Of a stretch of DNA of 64,000 nucleotides, positions 37,143 through 48,352 are shown piece by piece. Both the position numbers and the translations under genes were made by a program. Position 1 is the stretch's first letter, and each line of letters opens with the position of its first letter. This stretch comes from Janthinobacterium saanense. Lineage in GTDB: Bacteria; Pseudomonadota; Gammaproteobacteria; Burkholderiales; Burkholderiaceae_D. Under the pieces are notes generated by a model that searched no databases, was not told the origin of the DNA, and saw only the letters and a list, made by a program, of their open reading frames with translations. Location of the stretch: contig NZ_JACHCI010000012.1 of NCBI RefSeq assembly GCF_014200675.1, forward strand, positions 64,400 through 128,399. The letters run 5' to 3'.

Positions 37143-39497
37143 TTATTCTGCACTGGCCGCCGGCACCAGGATTTCCCGGTTGCCGTTCGATTGCATGGTA
37201 GATACCACCCCGCTCTGCTCCATCTGCTCCAGCAGACGGGCGGCGCGGTTGTAGCCGATACGTAAATGACGTTGCACCAGCGAAATCGAAGCGCGGCGGT
37301 TTTTCAGCACCACCGCCACCGCCTGGTCGTACAGGGCATCGGCCTCGCCGCCGCCCTCGCCCGGCACGCCGCCTTCGGCGCTCTCGCCTTCTACCGTGCC
37401 GCCTTCGAGGATGCCCTCGATGTAATTCGGTTCACCCTGCAACTTCAAATGACTGACCACGCGATGCACTTCATCATCGGACACAAAAGCGCCGTGCACG
37501 CGCATCGGCAAGCCGGTTCCCGGCGGCATGTACAACATGTCGCCCATGCCCAGCAGCGCTTCCGCCCCCATCTGGTCCAGAATCGTGCGCGAATCGATCT
37601 TCGACGATACCTGGAAGGCGATACGGGTAGGAATGTTCGCCTTGATCAAGCCCGTGATCACGTCTACAGATGGGCGCTGCGTGGCCAGAATCAAGTGCAA
37701 ACCAGCCGCGCGGGCCTTTTGGGCGATACGCGCGATCAATTCTTCGACTTTTTTGCCCACCACCATCATCAGGTCGGCCAGCTCATCGATGATGATGACG
37801 ATGGTCGGCAGTTTTTCCAGCGGTTCCGGCGAATCCGGCGTCAGGCTGAACGGATTCGGAATATGCTCTTCGCGCTTGGCCGCATCAGCGATCTTGGCGT
37901 TATAGCCGGCCAGGTTACGCACGCCCAGCTTGCTCATCAGCTTGTAGCGCTTTTCCATCTCGTTCACGGCCCAGTTCAGCGCGTGGCCAGCCTGACGCAT
38001 ATCGGTCACCACCGGCGCCAGCAAGTGCGGTATGCCTTCGTAGACCGACATTTCCAGCATCTTCGGATCGATCAGGATCAATCGCACGTCGTTCGGGTCG
38101 GACTTGTACAGCAGCGACAAAATGGTGGCATTGATACCCACTGATTTACCGGAACCGGTGGTGCCGGCCACCAGCAAGTGAGGCATCTTGGCCAGGTCGG
38201 CCACCACGGGTTTACCGGCAATATCCTTGCCCAGCGCAATCGTCAGGCTTGATACGCCGTCGTTGTAGACCTTGGAGCCCAGGATTTCCGTCAGGCGCAC
38301 GATCTGGCGCTTGGCGTTCGGCAACTCCAGCGCCATATAGTTCTTGCCTGGTATGGTTTCCACTACGCGGATGGAGGTCAGCGACAAGGAACGGGCCAGG
38401 TCGCGCGCCAGACCCACGATCTGGCTACCCTTGACGCCGGTGGCCGGTTCGATTTCATAACGCGTCACCACCGGGCCGGGGTAAGCGGCCACTACCTTGG
38501 CATCGACGCCAAAGTCCGACAATTTCTTTTCGATCAGGCGGCTGGTGAACTCCAGCGTTTCCACCGAGACCGTTTCCACTACCGGCGGCGCTTCATCGAG
38601 CAGCGACAAGGGCGGCAGCTTGCCATCGCCCAGGTTTTCAAACAAGGTCGCCTGGCGTTCTTTTTCCACCCGCTCCGATTTGACCACGGTAACCACTTGC
38701 GGTTCAATTTTGACCGGTGGCGCAGCCACATGTTTTTCTACATGTTTGGCGCGCTCGATCACCACTGCTTCATCGCGGCGCACGGCAGCGACTTCGCCAT
38801 GACGGCGGTCTTCGCGGTCCTGGTAGCGCAGCACGAACCAGGTGATGCCGTCTTCGATGGCGGCGCCTATGCGCTCGGCCACTTGCAACCATGAAACATG
38901 GAAGAACAGGGAAAAGCCCAGCGCGAACAGCAGCAACAGCAGCAAGGTGGCGCCCGTAAAGCCAAAACCCTCATACGAAGCATGGCCGATCAGCTGGCCC
39001 AGCACGCCGCCCTGCTGGCGCGGCAGCTGTATATGCAGGTTTTTCGCCATGCGCAGCCATTCCAGGCCCATGCTGCCGATCAGCATGATGGTAAAGCCGA
39101 CGATGCGTATCAGCATCTCGACATGGTGCTCGCGCTCGGGCTCCTCCTGTTCCAGCAAGAAACGCGTGCTCAGGCGGCGATAACCATGCCAGACCGTGCG
39201 CAGCAGCCAGACGCACCACCACCAGGCGGAAAAACCAAAGATATATAACAGCAGGTCGGACAGGTTCGCGCCCAGCTTGCCGCCCAGGTTGGCGACCTTG
39301 CCAATCGAGGTGGCGTGCGACCAGCCAGGGTCAAGCTTGTTGAAGCTGGCCAGTATCAGCACAAAGTAGAGGGCGAAGGCGGCCAGGGCGAACCAGCGCG
39401 CCTCGGACAACAGCCGCACCAGCCGGTTCGGCAAGGGCCGGCGTTCGACCGGTTTACGGGTGTAGCTATTCTGGGTGGCCTGGGCTGGTTTAGTCAT
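37143..39497 (-). CDS. ftsK: DNA translocase FtsK
   Basis: A 784-residue septal DNA pump. The N-terminus has four membrane segments (for example [18 protein letters not shown] and [17 protein letters not shown]), a short linker (about 220-300), and a RecA-like motor with Walker [17 protein letters not shown] (about 455) and Walker [15 protein letters not shown]. The C-terminal gamma winged helix ([27 protein letters not shown]) reads KOPS. It coordinates chromosome dimer resolution with division. Shorter than E. coli FtsK because of the linker, as usual in betaproteobacteria. Confidence 0.97.
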   Translation of the reverse strand: MTKPAQATQNSYTRKPVERRPLPNRLVRLLSEARWFALAAFALYFVLILASFNKLDPGWSHATSIGKVANLGGKLGANLSDLLLYIFGFSAWWWCVWLLRTVWHGYRRLSTRFLLEQEEPEREHHVEMLIRIVGFTIMLIGSMGLEWLRMAKNLHIQLPRQQGGVLGQLIGHASYEGFGFTGATLLLLLLFALGFSLFFHVSWLQVAERIGAAIEDGITWFVLRYQDREDRRHGEVAAVRRDEAVVIERAKHVEKHVAAPPVKIEPQVVTVVKSERVEKERQATLFENLGDGKLPPLSLLDEAPPVVETVSVETLEFTSRLIEKKLSDFGVDAKVVAAYPGPVVTRYEIEPATGVKGSQIVGLARDLARSLSLTSIRVVETIPGKNYMALELPNAKRQIVRLTEILGSKVYNDGVSSLTIALGKDIAGKPVVADLAKMPHLLVAGTTGSGKSVGINATILSLLYKSDPNDVRLILIDPKMLEMSVYEGIPHLLAPVVTDMRQAGHALNWAVNEMEKRYKLMSKLGVRNLAGYNAKIADAAKREEHIPNPFSLTPDSPEPLEKLPTIVIIIDELADLMMVVGKKVEELIARIAQKARAAGLHLILATQRPSVDVITGLIKANIPTRIAFQVSSKIDSRTILDQMGAEALLGMGDMLYMPPGTGLPMRVHGAFVSDDEVHRVVSHLKLQGEPNYIEGILEGGTVEGESAEGGVPGEGGGEADALYDQAVAVVLKNRRASISLVQRHLRIGYNRAARLLEQMEQSGVVSTMQSNGNREILVPAASAE

Positions 39498-39643
39498 TCT
39501 GGGAAGCGCTGCAAGGTGATAGTTATTGCTAAAAGAATGTTTCTGAAAGGGAATTTCCCATAATAAGGAAGTATTCTAAGCCATATATGACAAGGAAGGC
39601 CCCACGATTCGTCGCCAGTAGCGGCTTGGTCTATAATCTCTGA

Positions 39644-40690
<1,047 letters not shown>

Positions 40691-40697
40691 TCGCCGC

Positions 40698-41372
40698 ATG
40701 GCGTCGATGAAAGACTTTGCCGACCTGAAAACCGTGAGCAAGCAGCTCAAGGAACAGGCCGAGACGCGCGCGGCCGCCGAAGCCGAGCGGACCAAGCGGG
40801 TGCAGGTGCAGGCGGTGGAAAGCAATCTGTTCAAGGCCAGCATCGGCGGCGTCAAGCGTTTGCCCGAGTCGGACCGCTACGTGCCCAGCCTGCCCAAGGC
40901 TGGCGCGATGGCGGCGCAACAGCCGGCGCGCAAGCTGACACAGGCAGAAGATGACGCAGCCGTGCTGCGCGAATCGCTGTCGGACCTGTTTGAAGTCGAC
41001 CATTACCTGGAAAACGATCCGGCCCTCAATTATGCGGCGCCCGGCATCGGTCCTGACGTGGTGAAAAAGATGCGCAAGGGCCATTGGCCCATCCAGGATG
41101 AAATCGACCTGCACGGCTTGCGCCGCGATGAAGCGCGCGACGGCATCGGCGCTTTCCTGACGGCCGCCACGCGGCGCAAGCTGCGCTGCGTGCGCGTGAT
41201 CCACGGCAAGGGTTTTGGCTCGAAAGGCCAGGAACCGGTATTGAAGGCTATGGTGCACAGCTGGCTGGTGCAAAAGACGGAAGTGATCGCCTTTTGCCAG
41301 GCACGCCGCTCCGAAGGGGGCGATGGCGCGCTGATGGTCTTGCTGGCGTCTGCCCTGCAGCCGGTACGCTGA
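40698..41372 (+). CDS. Smr/MutS2-domain protein
   Basis: A 224-residue protein with a charged N-terminal helical half and a C-terminal Smr nuclease-like domain (about 130-220): IDLHGLRRDEARDGIGAFL and VIHGKGFGSKGQEPVLKAMV. The LDxHG-type and GxG-type motifs are intact. Smr proteins have been linked to nuclease action on nucleic acids and to ribosome rescue; the exact role is not established for this branch. Likely co-transcribed with trxB. An alternative ATG at 40707 exists; AGGAG precedes the first by 10 bases. Confidence 0.88.
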   Translation: MASMKDFADLKTVSKQLKEQAETRAAAEAERTKRVQVQAVESNLFKASIGGVKRLPESDRYVPSLPKAGAMAAQQPARKLTQAEDDAAVLRESLSDLFEVDHYLENDPALNYAAPGIGPDVVKKMRKGHWPIQDEIDLHGLRRDEARDGIGAFLTAATRRKLRCVRVIHGKGFGSKGQEPVLKAMVHSWLVQKTEVIAFCQARRSEGGDGALMVLLASALQPVR

Positions 41373-41411
41373 CTATCGAAGATTTGCAGCATCCATCATT
41401 TGTCACACTGT

Positions 41412-41443
41412 CACGGCCCCGTTTGTCACTATTCGGGGCCGTG
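41412..41443 (+). terminator. Stem-loop after the trxB-smr pair
   Basis: A perfect 10-bp stem CACGGCCCCG (41412-41421) / CGGGGCCGTG (41434-41443) 39 bases after the Smr stop. There is no following T run, so termination is likely but unproven. Confidence 0.5.
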
Positions 41444-41488
41444 TCATGTTAACCTGTGGCTATTATTTCTTGCTCAAACGCACATCCC

Positions 41489-42115
41489 ATGATGCCACCC
41501 CAATTACCGCCTGGTTCGCTGATCAAGCTGATCGAGATCATCGCTATCCTGGTGGGCGCCTTTTCCGGTTTTATCGAGGCGCGGCGCAAGCGCATGGACC
41601 TGGTGGGCGTGTTCGTGGTGGCCTTCATCACGGCATTCGGCGGCGGCACCCTGCGCGACATCCTGCTCGACAAGCGGCCCCTGTTCTGGGTGGCGCACCA
41701 GGAATATGCCATCCTGATCTTTGTGCTGGCCCTGACCGCCGCACCGCTGATACAGCACTTGCGCCAGATCGTTTCGGAACGGCTGATCGTGATTGCCGAC
41801 GCGATTGGCCTGGGCATGTTTGCGATTGCCGGCGTGGCCGAAGCGATACGCGCCGGCATGCCGATTTTCATCGCCTCGATGATGGGCGTGATTACAGGGA
41901 TTTTCGGTGGGGTAATGCGCGACATCGTCTGCAACGAAGTGCCGATGGTGTTTAGAGACGGCAAACCGTATGCGATCTGCGCCTTCATCGGCTGCTGGGC
42001 CTATCTGCTGCAAAAGCATTTCGGCGTGGCCCACGATACCGCCCTGTGGACCAGCGCAGGCGGCATCACCATCATGCGCCTGGTCAGCTGGAAGTTTGAC
42101 ATGCGGCTGCGCTGA
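41489..42115 (+). CDS. TRIC-like cation channel family protein (UPF0126, YadS-like)
   Basis: A 208-residue inner-membrane protein with about seven hydrophobic segments in two homologous halves; GGGTLRDILLDKRPLFW and GGVMRDIVCNEVPMVF are the glycine-rich kinks of the trimeric intracellular cation channel fold. Start set at the tandem ATG 41489/41492; a GTG at 41456 is possible but has no family support. Prokaryotic TRIC channels conduct K+/Na+. Convergent with glnB, stops 16 bases apart. Confidence 0.88.
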   Translation: MMPPQLPPGSLIKLIEIIAILVGAFSGFIEARRKRMDLVGVFVVAFITAFGGGTLRDILLDKRPLFWVAHQEYAILIFVLALTAAPLIQHLRQIVSERLIVIADAIGLGMFAIAGVAEAIRAGMPIFIASMMGVITGIFGGVMRDIVCNEVPMVFRDGKPYAICAFIGCWAYLLQKHFGVAHDTALWTSAGGITIMRLVSWKFDMRLR

Positions 42116-42131
42116 ACTGCAGCCATTGTCA

Positions 42132-42479
<348 letters not shown>

Positions 42480-42515
42480 TTAAAATTGATAACTTGTTTG
42501 ACAGATAGTTCGTGA

Positions 42516-44132
42516 TTATTCGTAAAACCTTGACGTAATCGGGTAACGCCAGTCGCGGCCAAAACCACGGTGCGTGACGCGGATGCCCACCGGCGACTGG
42601 CGCCGCTTGTATTCGTTAATCTTGATCAAACGCGTGATGCGGGCCACGTCGGCTGGCGGAAAGCCTGCTTCGATGATGTCGGCGATGGGCCGGTTTTCTT
42701 CCATGTACAGTTGCATGATGCCATCGAGTATTTCGTACGGCGGCAAGGAATCCTGGTCCAGCTGGTCGGCGCGCAACTCAGCCGAAGGGCCGCGTGTCAG
42801 GATGCGCTCGGGGATCACGTTCGACACACTGTTGCGCCAGGCGCACAAACGGTAGACCAGGGTCTTGGCAATATCCTTGATCACCGCAAAACCACCGGCC
42901 ATGTCGCCATACAGGGTGCAATAACCGACCGCCATCTCGCTCTTGTTGCCGGTCGTCAACACGATACTGCCGTGCTTGTTCGACAAGGCCATCAGCAAGG
43001 TACCGCGGATGCGCGCCTGGATATTTTCTTCCGTCGCGTCTTCTGCCAGGCCAGCGAACTCGGTCGCCAGGGTGGCACGGAAGGCATCAAAAGTTTGCTT
43101 GATTGGAATTTCATCGTAGCGCACATCGAGCCGTTTTACCATGTCGCGCGAATCGATCCATGAAATATCGGCCGTGAATTGCGAGGGCATCATCACGGCG
43201 CGCACCTTGTCGGCGCCCAGCGCATCGACCGCAATCGCCAGCGTCAAGGCGGAATCGACGCCGCCCGACATGCCGATCAGCACGCCCGGGAAACCGTTCT
43301 TGCCTATATAGTCGCGCACGCCCAGCACCAGCGCCTGATAGACCTGGGCTTCCAGCGGCAAGGGCGCAGCCAAGGCTTGCGGCACTGGGGTGGCGCCGTC
43401 GAACTCGACGATCTGCAAGTCTTCCTCGAAATGGCGCAGCTGCGCGCAAATTTTGCCGGCCGCATCCATGACGAAGGAATCGCCATCGAAAATCAGCTCA
43501 TCCTGGCCACCGACCAGGTTGGCATACACCAGCGCCATGCCCTGCGCGCAGACATTCTGGCGCATGGTGTCATAGCGCAGGTGCTGCTTGTTCATGTGGT
43601 ACGGCGAGCCGTTCGGCACCAGCAGCACTTGCGCGCCGGCCTCGCGGGCGCGCATGGGCGCGTGTCCAAACCAGGTGTCTTCGCAGATATTGAGGCCAAA
43701 ACGCACGCCCTTCACGGCAAACACGAACGCCTGGTCGGACGAGGTGAAATAACGCTTTTCATCGAACACGGTGGTATTGGGCAAATCATGCTTGCGGTAC
43801 GTGCCCAGCACTTCGCCATTGAGCAGCACGGAGGCGGCGTTATGGCGCACGCCGTTCTCATCTTGCAGCGGCAAGCCCACCACCACGTGCAAATCCTTGA
43901 ACTGGGCCAGGTCGGCAGCGAGCTCGGCAAACGTTTGCCGCGTTTTTGCGTAGAATGCATTGCGCAGCAATAAGTCCTCGGGCGGATAGCCGACCAGCGA
44001 CAGTTCCGGCGTCAGCACGATATCGGCGCCAGCTGCATGCGCGCGGCGGGAAAGGTCGAAGATCTTGGCGCGGTTGCCGGCCAGATCGCCGACCGTACTA
44101 TTCATTTGAGCAATTGCGACTTTGACTGTCAT
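42516..44132 (-). CDS. nadE: Glutamine-dependent NAD+ synthetase
   Basis: A 538-residue two-domain enzyme making NAD+ from deamido-NAD+, ATP and glutamine. The N-terminal nitrilase-like glutaminase domain has the E-K-C triad in LTPELSLVGYPPED, TYRKHDLPN and FGLNICEDTWFGH (about 44, 112, 148). The C-terminal synthetase domain has the PP-loop IGMSGGVDSALTLAIA (near 290) and TGNKSEMAVGYCTLYGDMAGG. It probably forms an operon with glnB. The ATG 44132 is divergent from the next gene. Confidence 0.96.
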   Translation of the reverse strand: MTVKVAIAQMNSTVGDLAGNRAKIFDLSRRAHAAGADIVLTPELSLVGYPPEDLLLRNAFYAKTRQTFAELAADLAQFKDLHVVVGLPLQDENGVRHNAASVLLNGEVLGTYRKHDLPNTTVFDEKRYFTSSDQAFVFAVKGVRFGLNICEDTWFGHAPMRAREAGAQVLLVPNGSPYHMNKQHLRYDTMRQNVCAQGMALVYANLVGGQDELIFDGDSFVMDAAGKICAQLRHFEEDLQIVEFDGATPVPQALAAPLPLEAQVYQALVLGVRDYIGKNGFPGVLIGMSGGVDSALTLAIAVDALGADKVRAVMMPSQFTADISWIDSRDMVKRLDVRYDEIPIKQTFDAFRATLATEFAGLAEDATEENIQARIRGTLLMALSNKHGSIVLTTGNKSEMAVGYCTLYGDMAGGFAVIKDIAKTLVYRLCAWRNSVSNVIPERILTRGPSAELRADQLDQDSLPPYEILDGIMQLYMEENRPIADIIEAGFPPADVARITRLIKINEYKRRQSPVGIRVTHRGFGRDWRYPITSRFYE

Positions 44133-44219
44133 GATGATGGATATTTCGTTCTATTTAACAAAGACGGGGCCAAGTTTCGCCCCGGGGTGCGCAGGCCGAC
44201 GCCGGCGACCCGAAAAGTG

Positions 44220-45380
44220 ATGAATGCAAGCACAAAAATGAATTATCGCACGGGTATCGTCTCTTCTCTGGCTGAAATTGGGGAAGCGGCCTGGTCGGAA
44301 CTGCTGGCACGGCAGTCCGAAAGCAATCCTTTCCTGTCCTATGCCTTTTTACACGCGCTGCATGAGTCAGGCTGCGCCAGTGCAGAGACCGGCTGGCAGC
44401 CCAATTATCTGGTCTTGTGGCAAGGCGACACCCTGGCCGCCGCCCTGCCCCTGTATCTGAAAATGCATTCCTACGGCGAATATGTGTTCGACTGGGCCTG
44501 GGCAGAGGCTTATCAGCAGCACGGCCTGGAATATTATCCAAAACTGTTGTCGGCGATACCGTTCACGCCCGTCAGCGGCAACCGTTTGCTGGCGCGCGAT
44601 GGCGAGGCGCGGGCGGCGCTGCTGGCCTTTTTGCTAGCCCAGCAGCAGGCGGCGGAAGTGTCGTCTTGCCACATCCTGTTTCCACCGGAACAGGAAGCGG
44701 CACAACTGGAAGCGGCCGGCTACCTGCTGCGCAGCGGCGTGCAGTTTCACTGGTTAAATAGCGGCTACAGCGACTTCGAGCAATTCCTGTCTACGCTGGA
44801 AGCCAAGAAACGCAAGAATATCCGTGCCGAACGCCGCAAAGTGGTGGAAGCTGGCGTCACCATGCGCAGGGTACGGGGCGTGGACGCCACGCCGGCGCAC
44901 TGGAAGCTGTTCCACCGCTGCTACAGCAATACCTATGCCGAGCACCGCTCCTCGCCCTATCTGAGCCTGGATTTCTTCCAGCGCATCGGCGCGACCATGC
45001 CGGAAAACATCTTGCTGGTGATCGCCGAGCGCGAGGGCCGCGCCATCGCCGCCTCGTTGCTGATACACACGGCCGACACTTTATATGGCCGCTACTGGGG
45101 CGCGCTGGAACACCTGCCCTGTTTGCATTTCGAAACAGCCTATTACCAGCCGCTGGAATTTTGCATCGCGGAAGGCATCGCCACCTTTGAAGGCGGCGCC
45201 CAGGGCGAACACAAGATGGCGCGCGGCTTTTTGCCGCAAAAAACCTGGTCGGCCCACAGTCTGGCCCACCCGGCCTTCGCCGATGCAGTCCAGCGCTTCC
45301 TGGAACGCGAACGGGGCGGTATCGATGCTTATCTCGATGAATTGAACGAGCACAGCCCGTTTCGCGGCAGCGCACAATAA
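44220..45380 (+). CDS. FemAB/GNAT-like N-acyltransferase (COG3146 family)
   Basis: A 386-residue protein with a GNAT-like fold of the peptidogalycan/FemAB-related group: NPFLSYAFLHALHESG, ALPLYLKMHSYGEYVFDWAWA, the KKRKNIRAERRKV segment (about 195-207) and the acyl-CoA region CIAEGIATFEGGAQGEHKMARGF. Start at the ATG at 44220; a second ATG at 44238 is equally plausible and no strong ribosome site distinguishes them. Substrate unknown; cytoplasmic. The family is widespread in proteobacteria but not characterised to my knowledge. Confidence 0.85.
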   Translation: MNASTKMNYRTGIVSSLAEIGEAAWSELLARQSESNPFLSYAFLHALHESGCASAETGWQPNYLVLWQGDTLAAALPLYLKMHSYGEYVFDWAWAEAYQQHGLEYYPKLLSAIPFTPVSGNRLLARDGEARAALLAFLLAQQQAAEVSSCHILFPPEQEAAQLEAAGYLLRSGVQFHWLNSGYSDFEQFLSTLEAKKRKNIRAERRKVVEAGVTMRRVRGVDATPAHWKLFHRCYSNTYAEHRSSPYLSLDFFQRIGATMPENILLVIAEREGRAIAASLLIHTADTLYGRYWGALEHLPCLHFETAYYQPLEFCIAEGIATFEGGAQGEHKMARGFLPQKTWSAHSLAHPAFADAVQRFLERERGGIDAYLDELNEHSPFRGSAQ

Positions 45381-45542
45381 CACTGCCCGTTTGATAAGAA
45401 GAGCGCCTGTGTTAAGCTGAAAAAAGATGTGTCTTTCGCATGTCTTTCAACAACTCACTCTTTTCTCAACTTTTTCTTTGGTGGTGTAATTGCAAGTATT
45501 TAATCACAACGGCGGCCGCGCGGCGCGTCACGGGAGCCTGGC

Positions 45543-46394
45543 ATGACGGGCGTGATCAGCTGGTGGGAAGCCGCCTTGCTGGGACTGTTGCAAGGGATTA
45601 CCGAGTTCCTGCCCGTCTCTTCCAGCGCGCACTTGCGCATTCTTGGCCCTTTCCTGCCGTCCGGCACCGACCCTGGTGCGGCTTTTACCGCCATCACGCA
45701 GATCGGCACCGAACTGGCCGTGCTGATTTTCTTCCGCAAGGATATTTTACGCATCGCCCTCGCCTGGTTTGCCGCCCTGCCCGGCACGGGCGCCAGCGCT
45801 GCTGCCAAGGCTAACCCGGATGCCCGTTTGGGCTGGCTGGTGATTATCGGTTCGCTGCCGATCGCCATCCTGGGACTGCTCTTCCAGCACGCCATCGAAA
45901 CCTATCTGCGCAATCTGTACCTGACGGCCACCATGCTGATCGTTTTCGGCCTGATCCTGGGTGCGGCTGACCGCTATGGCAAACATGCGCTGCCGCTGTC
46001 GCGCATGCGCTGGCGCGACGGCATCATCTTCGGCTTCGCCCAGGCAATGGCGCTGATCCCTGGCGTATCGCGCTCGGGTGGCACCATCACGGCCGGCCTG
46101 ATGATGGGTTACACGCGCGAAGCGGCGGCCCGCTACTCTTTCCTGCTGGCCATCCCGGCCGTGGTCGCTTCCGGCTTTTACCAGCTCTACAAGAGCTGGG
46201 GCGTGGCAGGCCCGGTCGCAGCCGGCCCGACCGCGCTGGCCACCATCATCGCCTTCTTTGTCGGCTATGGCGTGATCATGGTGTTCCTGCGCATCGTCAG
46301 CAGCCGCGGCTACTGGCCTTTCGTCGTCTACCGCGTGGTACTGGGCTTTGTCGTGATCGCCTTGCTGAACATGGGCATCATTTCAGCGCATTGA
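45543..46394 (+). CDS. uppP: Undecaprenyl-diphosphatase (BacA type)
   Basis: A 283-residue inner-membrane enzyme that dephosphorylates undecaprenyl pyrophosphate to recycle the lipid carrier and confers bacitracin tolerance. Signature regions: [20 protein letters not shown] (about 16-35) and the active-site [20 protein letters not shown] (about 173-192). It has about eight membrane segments. CACGGGAG-type sequence precedes the ATG. Monocistronic, with a bidirectional terminator shared with ppa. Confidence 0.95.
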   Translation: MTGVISWWEAALLGLLQGITEFLPVSSSAHLRILGPFLPSGTDPGAAFTAITQIGTELAVLIFFRKDILRIALAWFAALPGTGASAAAKANPDARLGWLVIIGSLPIAILGLLFQHAIETYLRNLYLTATMLIVFGLILGAADRYGKHALPLSRMRWRDGIIFGFAQAMALIPGVSRSGGTITAGLMMGYTREAAARYSFLLAIPAVVASGFYQLYKSWGVAGPVAAGPTALATIIAFFVGYGVIMVFLRIVSSRGYWPFVVYRVVLGFVVIALLNMGIISAH

Positions 46395-46409
46395 TTTACG
46401 CCCAAGCAT

Positions 46410-46450
46410 AAAAAAAGCGCCCCCCGCCATGACGGCTGGGGGCGCTTTTT
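46410..46450. terminator. Bidirectional terminator between uppP and ppa
   Basis: A long stem AAAAAGCGCCCCC / GGGGGCGCTTTTT around a GCC...GGC loop, with A runs on one side and T runs on the other. It serves both convergent genes. Confidence 0.9.
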
Positions 46451-46466
46451 ATTGGGCGCTTGCTAC

Positions 46467-47015
46467 TTAGGATGCCGACTTTTCAGCATCTTTCTTGTAG
46501 GAAGCGACGCCGTTCAGGATTTCCGCTTTCGCTTCTTCCGGACCGTACCAGCCGTCGATCTTGACCCATTTGCCTTTTTCCAGGTCTTTGTAGTGCTCGA
46601 AGAAATGCTGGATCTGGCGCAAGCGCAGTTCATTCAGATCTTCCGGCTTTTGCCAGTGGCTGTAGATCGACAATACTTTGTCGACTGGCACGGCCAGCAC
46701 TTTCGCGTCTTCGCCCGACTCGTCGGTCATTTTCAGCACGCCGATAGGACGGCAGCGCACCACCACGCCAGGAATCAGCGGGAATGGGGTGATGACCAGC
46801 ACGTCGACCGGGTCGCCGTCCGGCGACAGCGTATTCGGTACATAGCCGTAGTTGCACGGATAGTGCATGGCGGTGCCCATGAAGCGGTCAACGAAGATCG
46901 CGCCCGATTCCTTGTCGACTTCATACTTGATCGGATCGGCGTTCATCGGGATTTCAATGACGACGTTGAAATCGTTCGGCAAGTCGCGGCCGGAAGAGAC
47001 GTTATTCAAACTCAT
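46467..47015 (-). CDS. ppa: Inorganic pyrophosphatase
   Basis: A 182-residue soluble family I pyrophosphatase that drives biosynthetic reactions by hydrolysing PPi. Conserved active-site stretches: [45 protein letters not shown] (the DxDPxD metal site) and KVLAVPVDK. Length is typical (about 175-180). Monocistronic. Confidence 0.97.
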   Translation of the reverse strand: MSLNNVSSGRDLPNDFNVVIEIPMNADPIKYEVDKESGAIFVDRFMGTAMHYPCNYGYVPNTLSPDGDPVDVLVITPFPLIPGVVVRCRPIGVLKMTDESGEDAKVLAVPVDKVLSIYSHWQKPEDLNELRLRQIQHFFEHYKDLEKGKWVKIDGWYGPEEAKAEILNGVASYKKDAEKSAS

Positions 47016-47094
47016 GGGGTTTCCTCATTGTGCGGATTGTATTGTAACGGCGTAATTATAGAGAACTCGGCCCGGCTTGTGCGCCGCAGCACAT

Positions 47095-47136
47095 AAAAAA
47101 GAGTCCGCTTTCTTATCAAAAGCGAACTCTTTTTTA
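47095..47136 (-). terminator. Terminator of the hem operon
   Basis: Stem AAAAAAGAGTCCGCTTT / AAAAGCGAACTCTTTTTT with one mismatch, T-rich on both sides, 17 bases after the hemY stop. Confidence 0.9.
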
Positions 47137-47152
47137 TTTAAGGACTGGTTCT

Positions 47153-48349
47153 TTATAGAATTGTTGCCAGGGCGCACTGCCGGTAATGCGTGGCAGCCTG
47201 CTCGGTCTGCTGCAAGGCGTCGTGCATCTGCGCCAGCTTCAGATGCGCATCGCGCACCATCTGCGGATCGTTGGCGTCCGACAAAGCTTGCTCCAGATGG
47301 CGCTGGGCCTTGCCCCACAGTTTTTGACGCAGGCACAAAGCACCCAGGGTCAGGGCCAGTTCCGCGTCCAGCGGACGCTGTTTCAGCCACTGTTCGCAAT
47401 GCTCGATCTGCAGCAGCAAGGCGGCCGAGCCGGCTGGCGCCGCCGCTTCGCGGTAGGCGCGCACCACGCGCTCATCCCAGTCGGCAGCCAAAGACTCTTC
47501 GCAGACCAGGCGCGCTTCGTCGTGCAAGCCACGCGTATTCAAGGCGGTGGCGGCGCGGCAGGCGATGAACGGCTTGACGCGGTCGGCGCTCGGCACGGTG
47601 GACCAGACGCGCATCAGCGACTCGGCGTCATGCGTCGGATCGGACAGCAAATGGTCGTAAGACAATTCACGCAGCCGCGACGACAGCGCCGGATGCAGGG
47701 CGCGGTGCTTGTCGAGCGAGCGCACCAGGCGCAGCACTTCCGGCCAGTTCTTTGCTTGCTGCTCAGCCTTGAGCGACCATTGCAGCGCGTGGATATGGCG
47801 CGTGCCGCTGGCGTTCAATTCGCGCACGGCGGCCAGCGCCGCTTCGGGCTGATGGTCGTCGACCAGCAATTCGGTCACCGTCATCAAACGCGCTGTTTTC
47901 AGGGCAGTGTCGCCTTCGACGCGGGCCAGCCAGCTGTCGCGGCGCTCGGACTGGCGCATGCGGTGCGCGGCGCGCGCGCCGATCAGCGCGGCCAGGCCGG
48001 CGTTTTCATCGAGTTCGGCAGCGCGCAGCGCGGCTTTTTCAGCATGGCCGAAACGGCCTTCGAACAGGGCTTTCAAGGCTTCGCGCAAACCCTTGTTGCT
48101 GTCGCGCTCACGCTTGCGGTAGCGGTAAGCGGCCACTTGCGCCGGCATGCGCACGGTGGCGCGCACGGCGCGCACCAGCAGATACAGCAGGACGAACAGC
48201 AATACTTGCAGCAGCACGAAGAAATTGAGCGACAGGTCGACCCGGTACGGTGGATAGAACAGCACCACGTTGCCGGGATTGAAGCGGGCCGTCACGGCGA
48301 TACCGATCGCTGCGGCCATCAGGGCGAGTAGCCAGAGAAATAAACGCAT
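47153..48349 (-). CDS. hemY: HemY family heme-biosynthesis-associated TPR membrane protein
   Basis: A 398-residue inner-membrane protein. Two N-terminal membrane segments (FLWLLALMAAAIGIAVTAR and FFVLLQVLLFVLLYLLVRAV) precede a TPR-like helical region. This is the proteobacterial HemY of the hemCDXY operon, not the oxygen-dependent protoporphyrinogen oxidase of Bacillus. Its precise role in late heme synthesis is unsettled. It starts 3 bases after the hemX stop, last in the operon. Confidence 0.9.
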   Translation of the reverse strand: MRLFLWLLALMAAAIGIAVTARFNPGNVVLFYPPYRVDLSLNFFVLLQVLLFVLLYLLVRAVRATVRMPAQVAAYRYRKRERDSNKGLREALKALFEGRFGHAEKAALRAAELDENAGLAALIGARAAHRMRQSERRDSWLARVEGDTALKTARLMTVTELLVDDHQPEAALAAVRELNASGTRHIHALQWSLKAEQQAKNWPEVLRLVRSLDKHRALHPALSSRLRELSYDHLLSDPTHDAESLMRVWSTVPSADRVKPFIACRAATALNTRGLHDEARLVCEESLAADWDERVVRAYREAAAPAGSAALLLQIEHCEQWLKQRPLDAELALTLGALCLRQKLWGKAQRHLEQALSDANDPQMVRDAHLKLAQMHDALQQTEQAATHYRQCALATIL

Positions 48350-48352
48350 GAC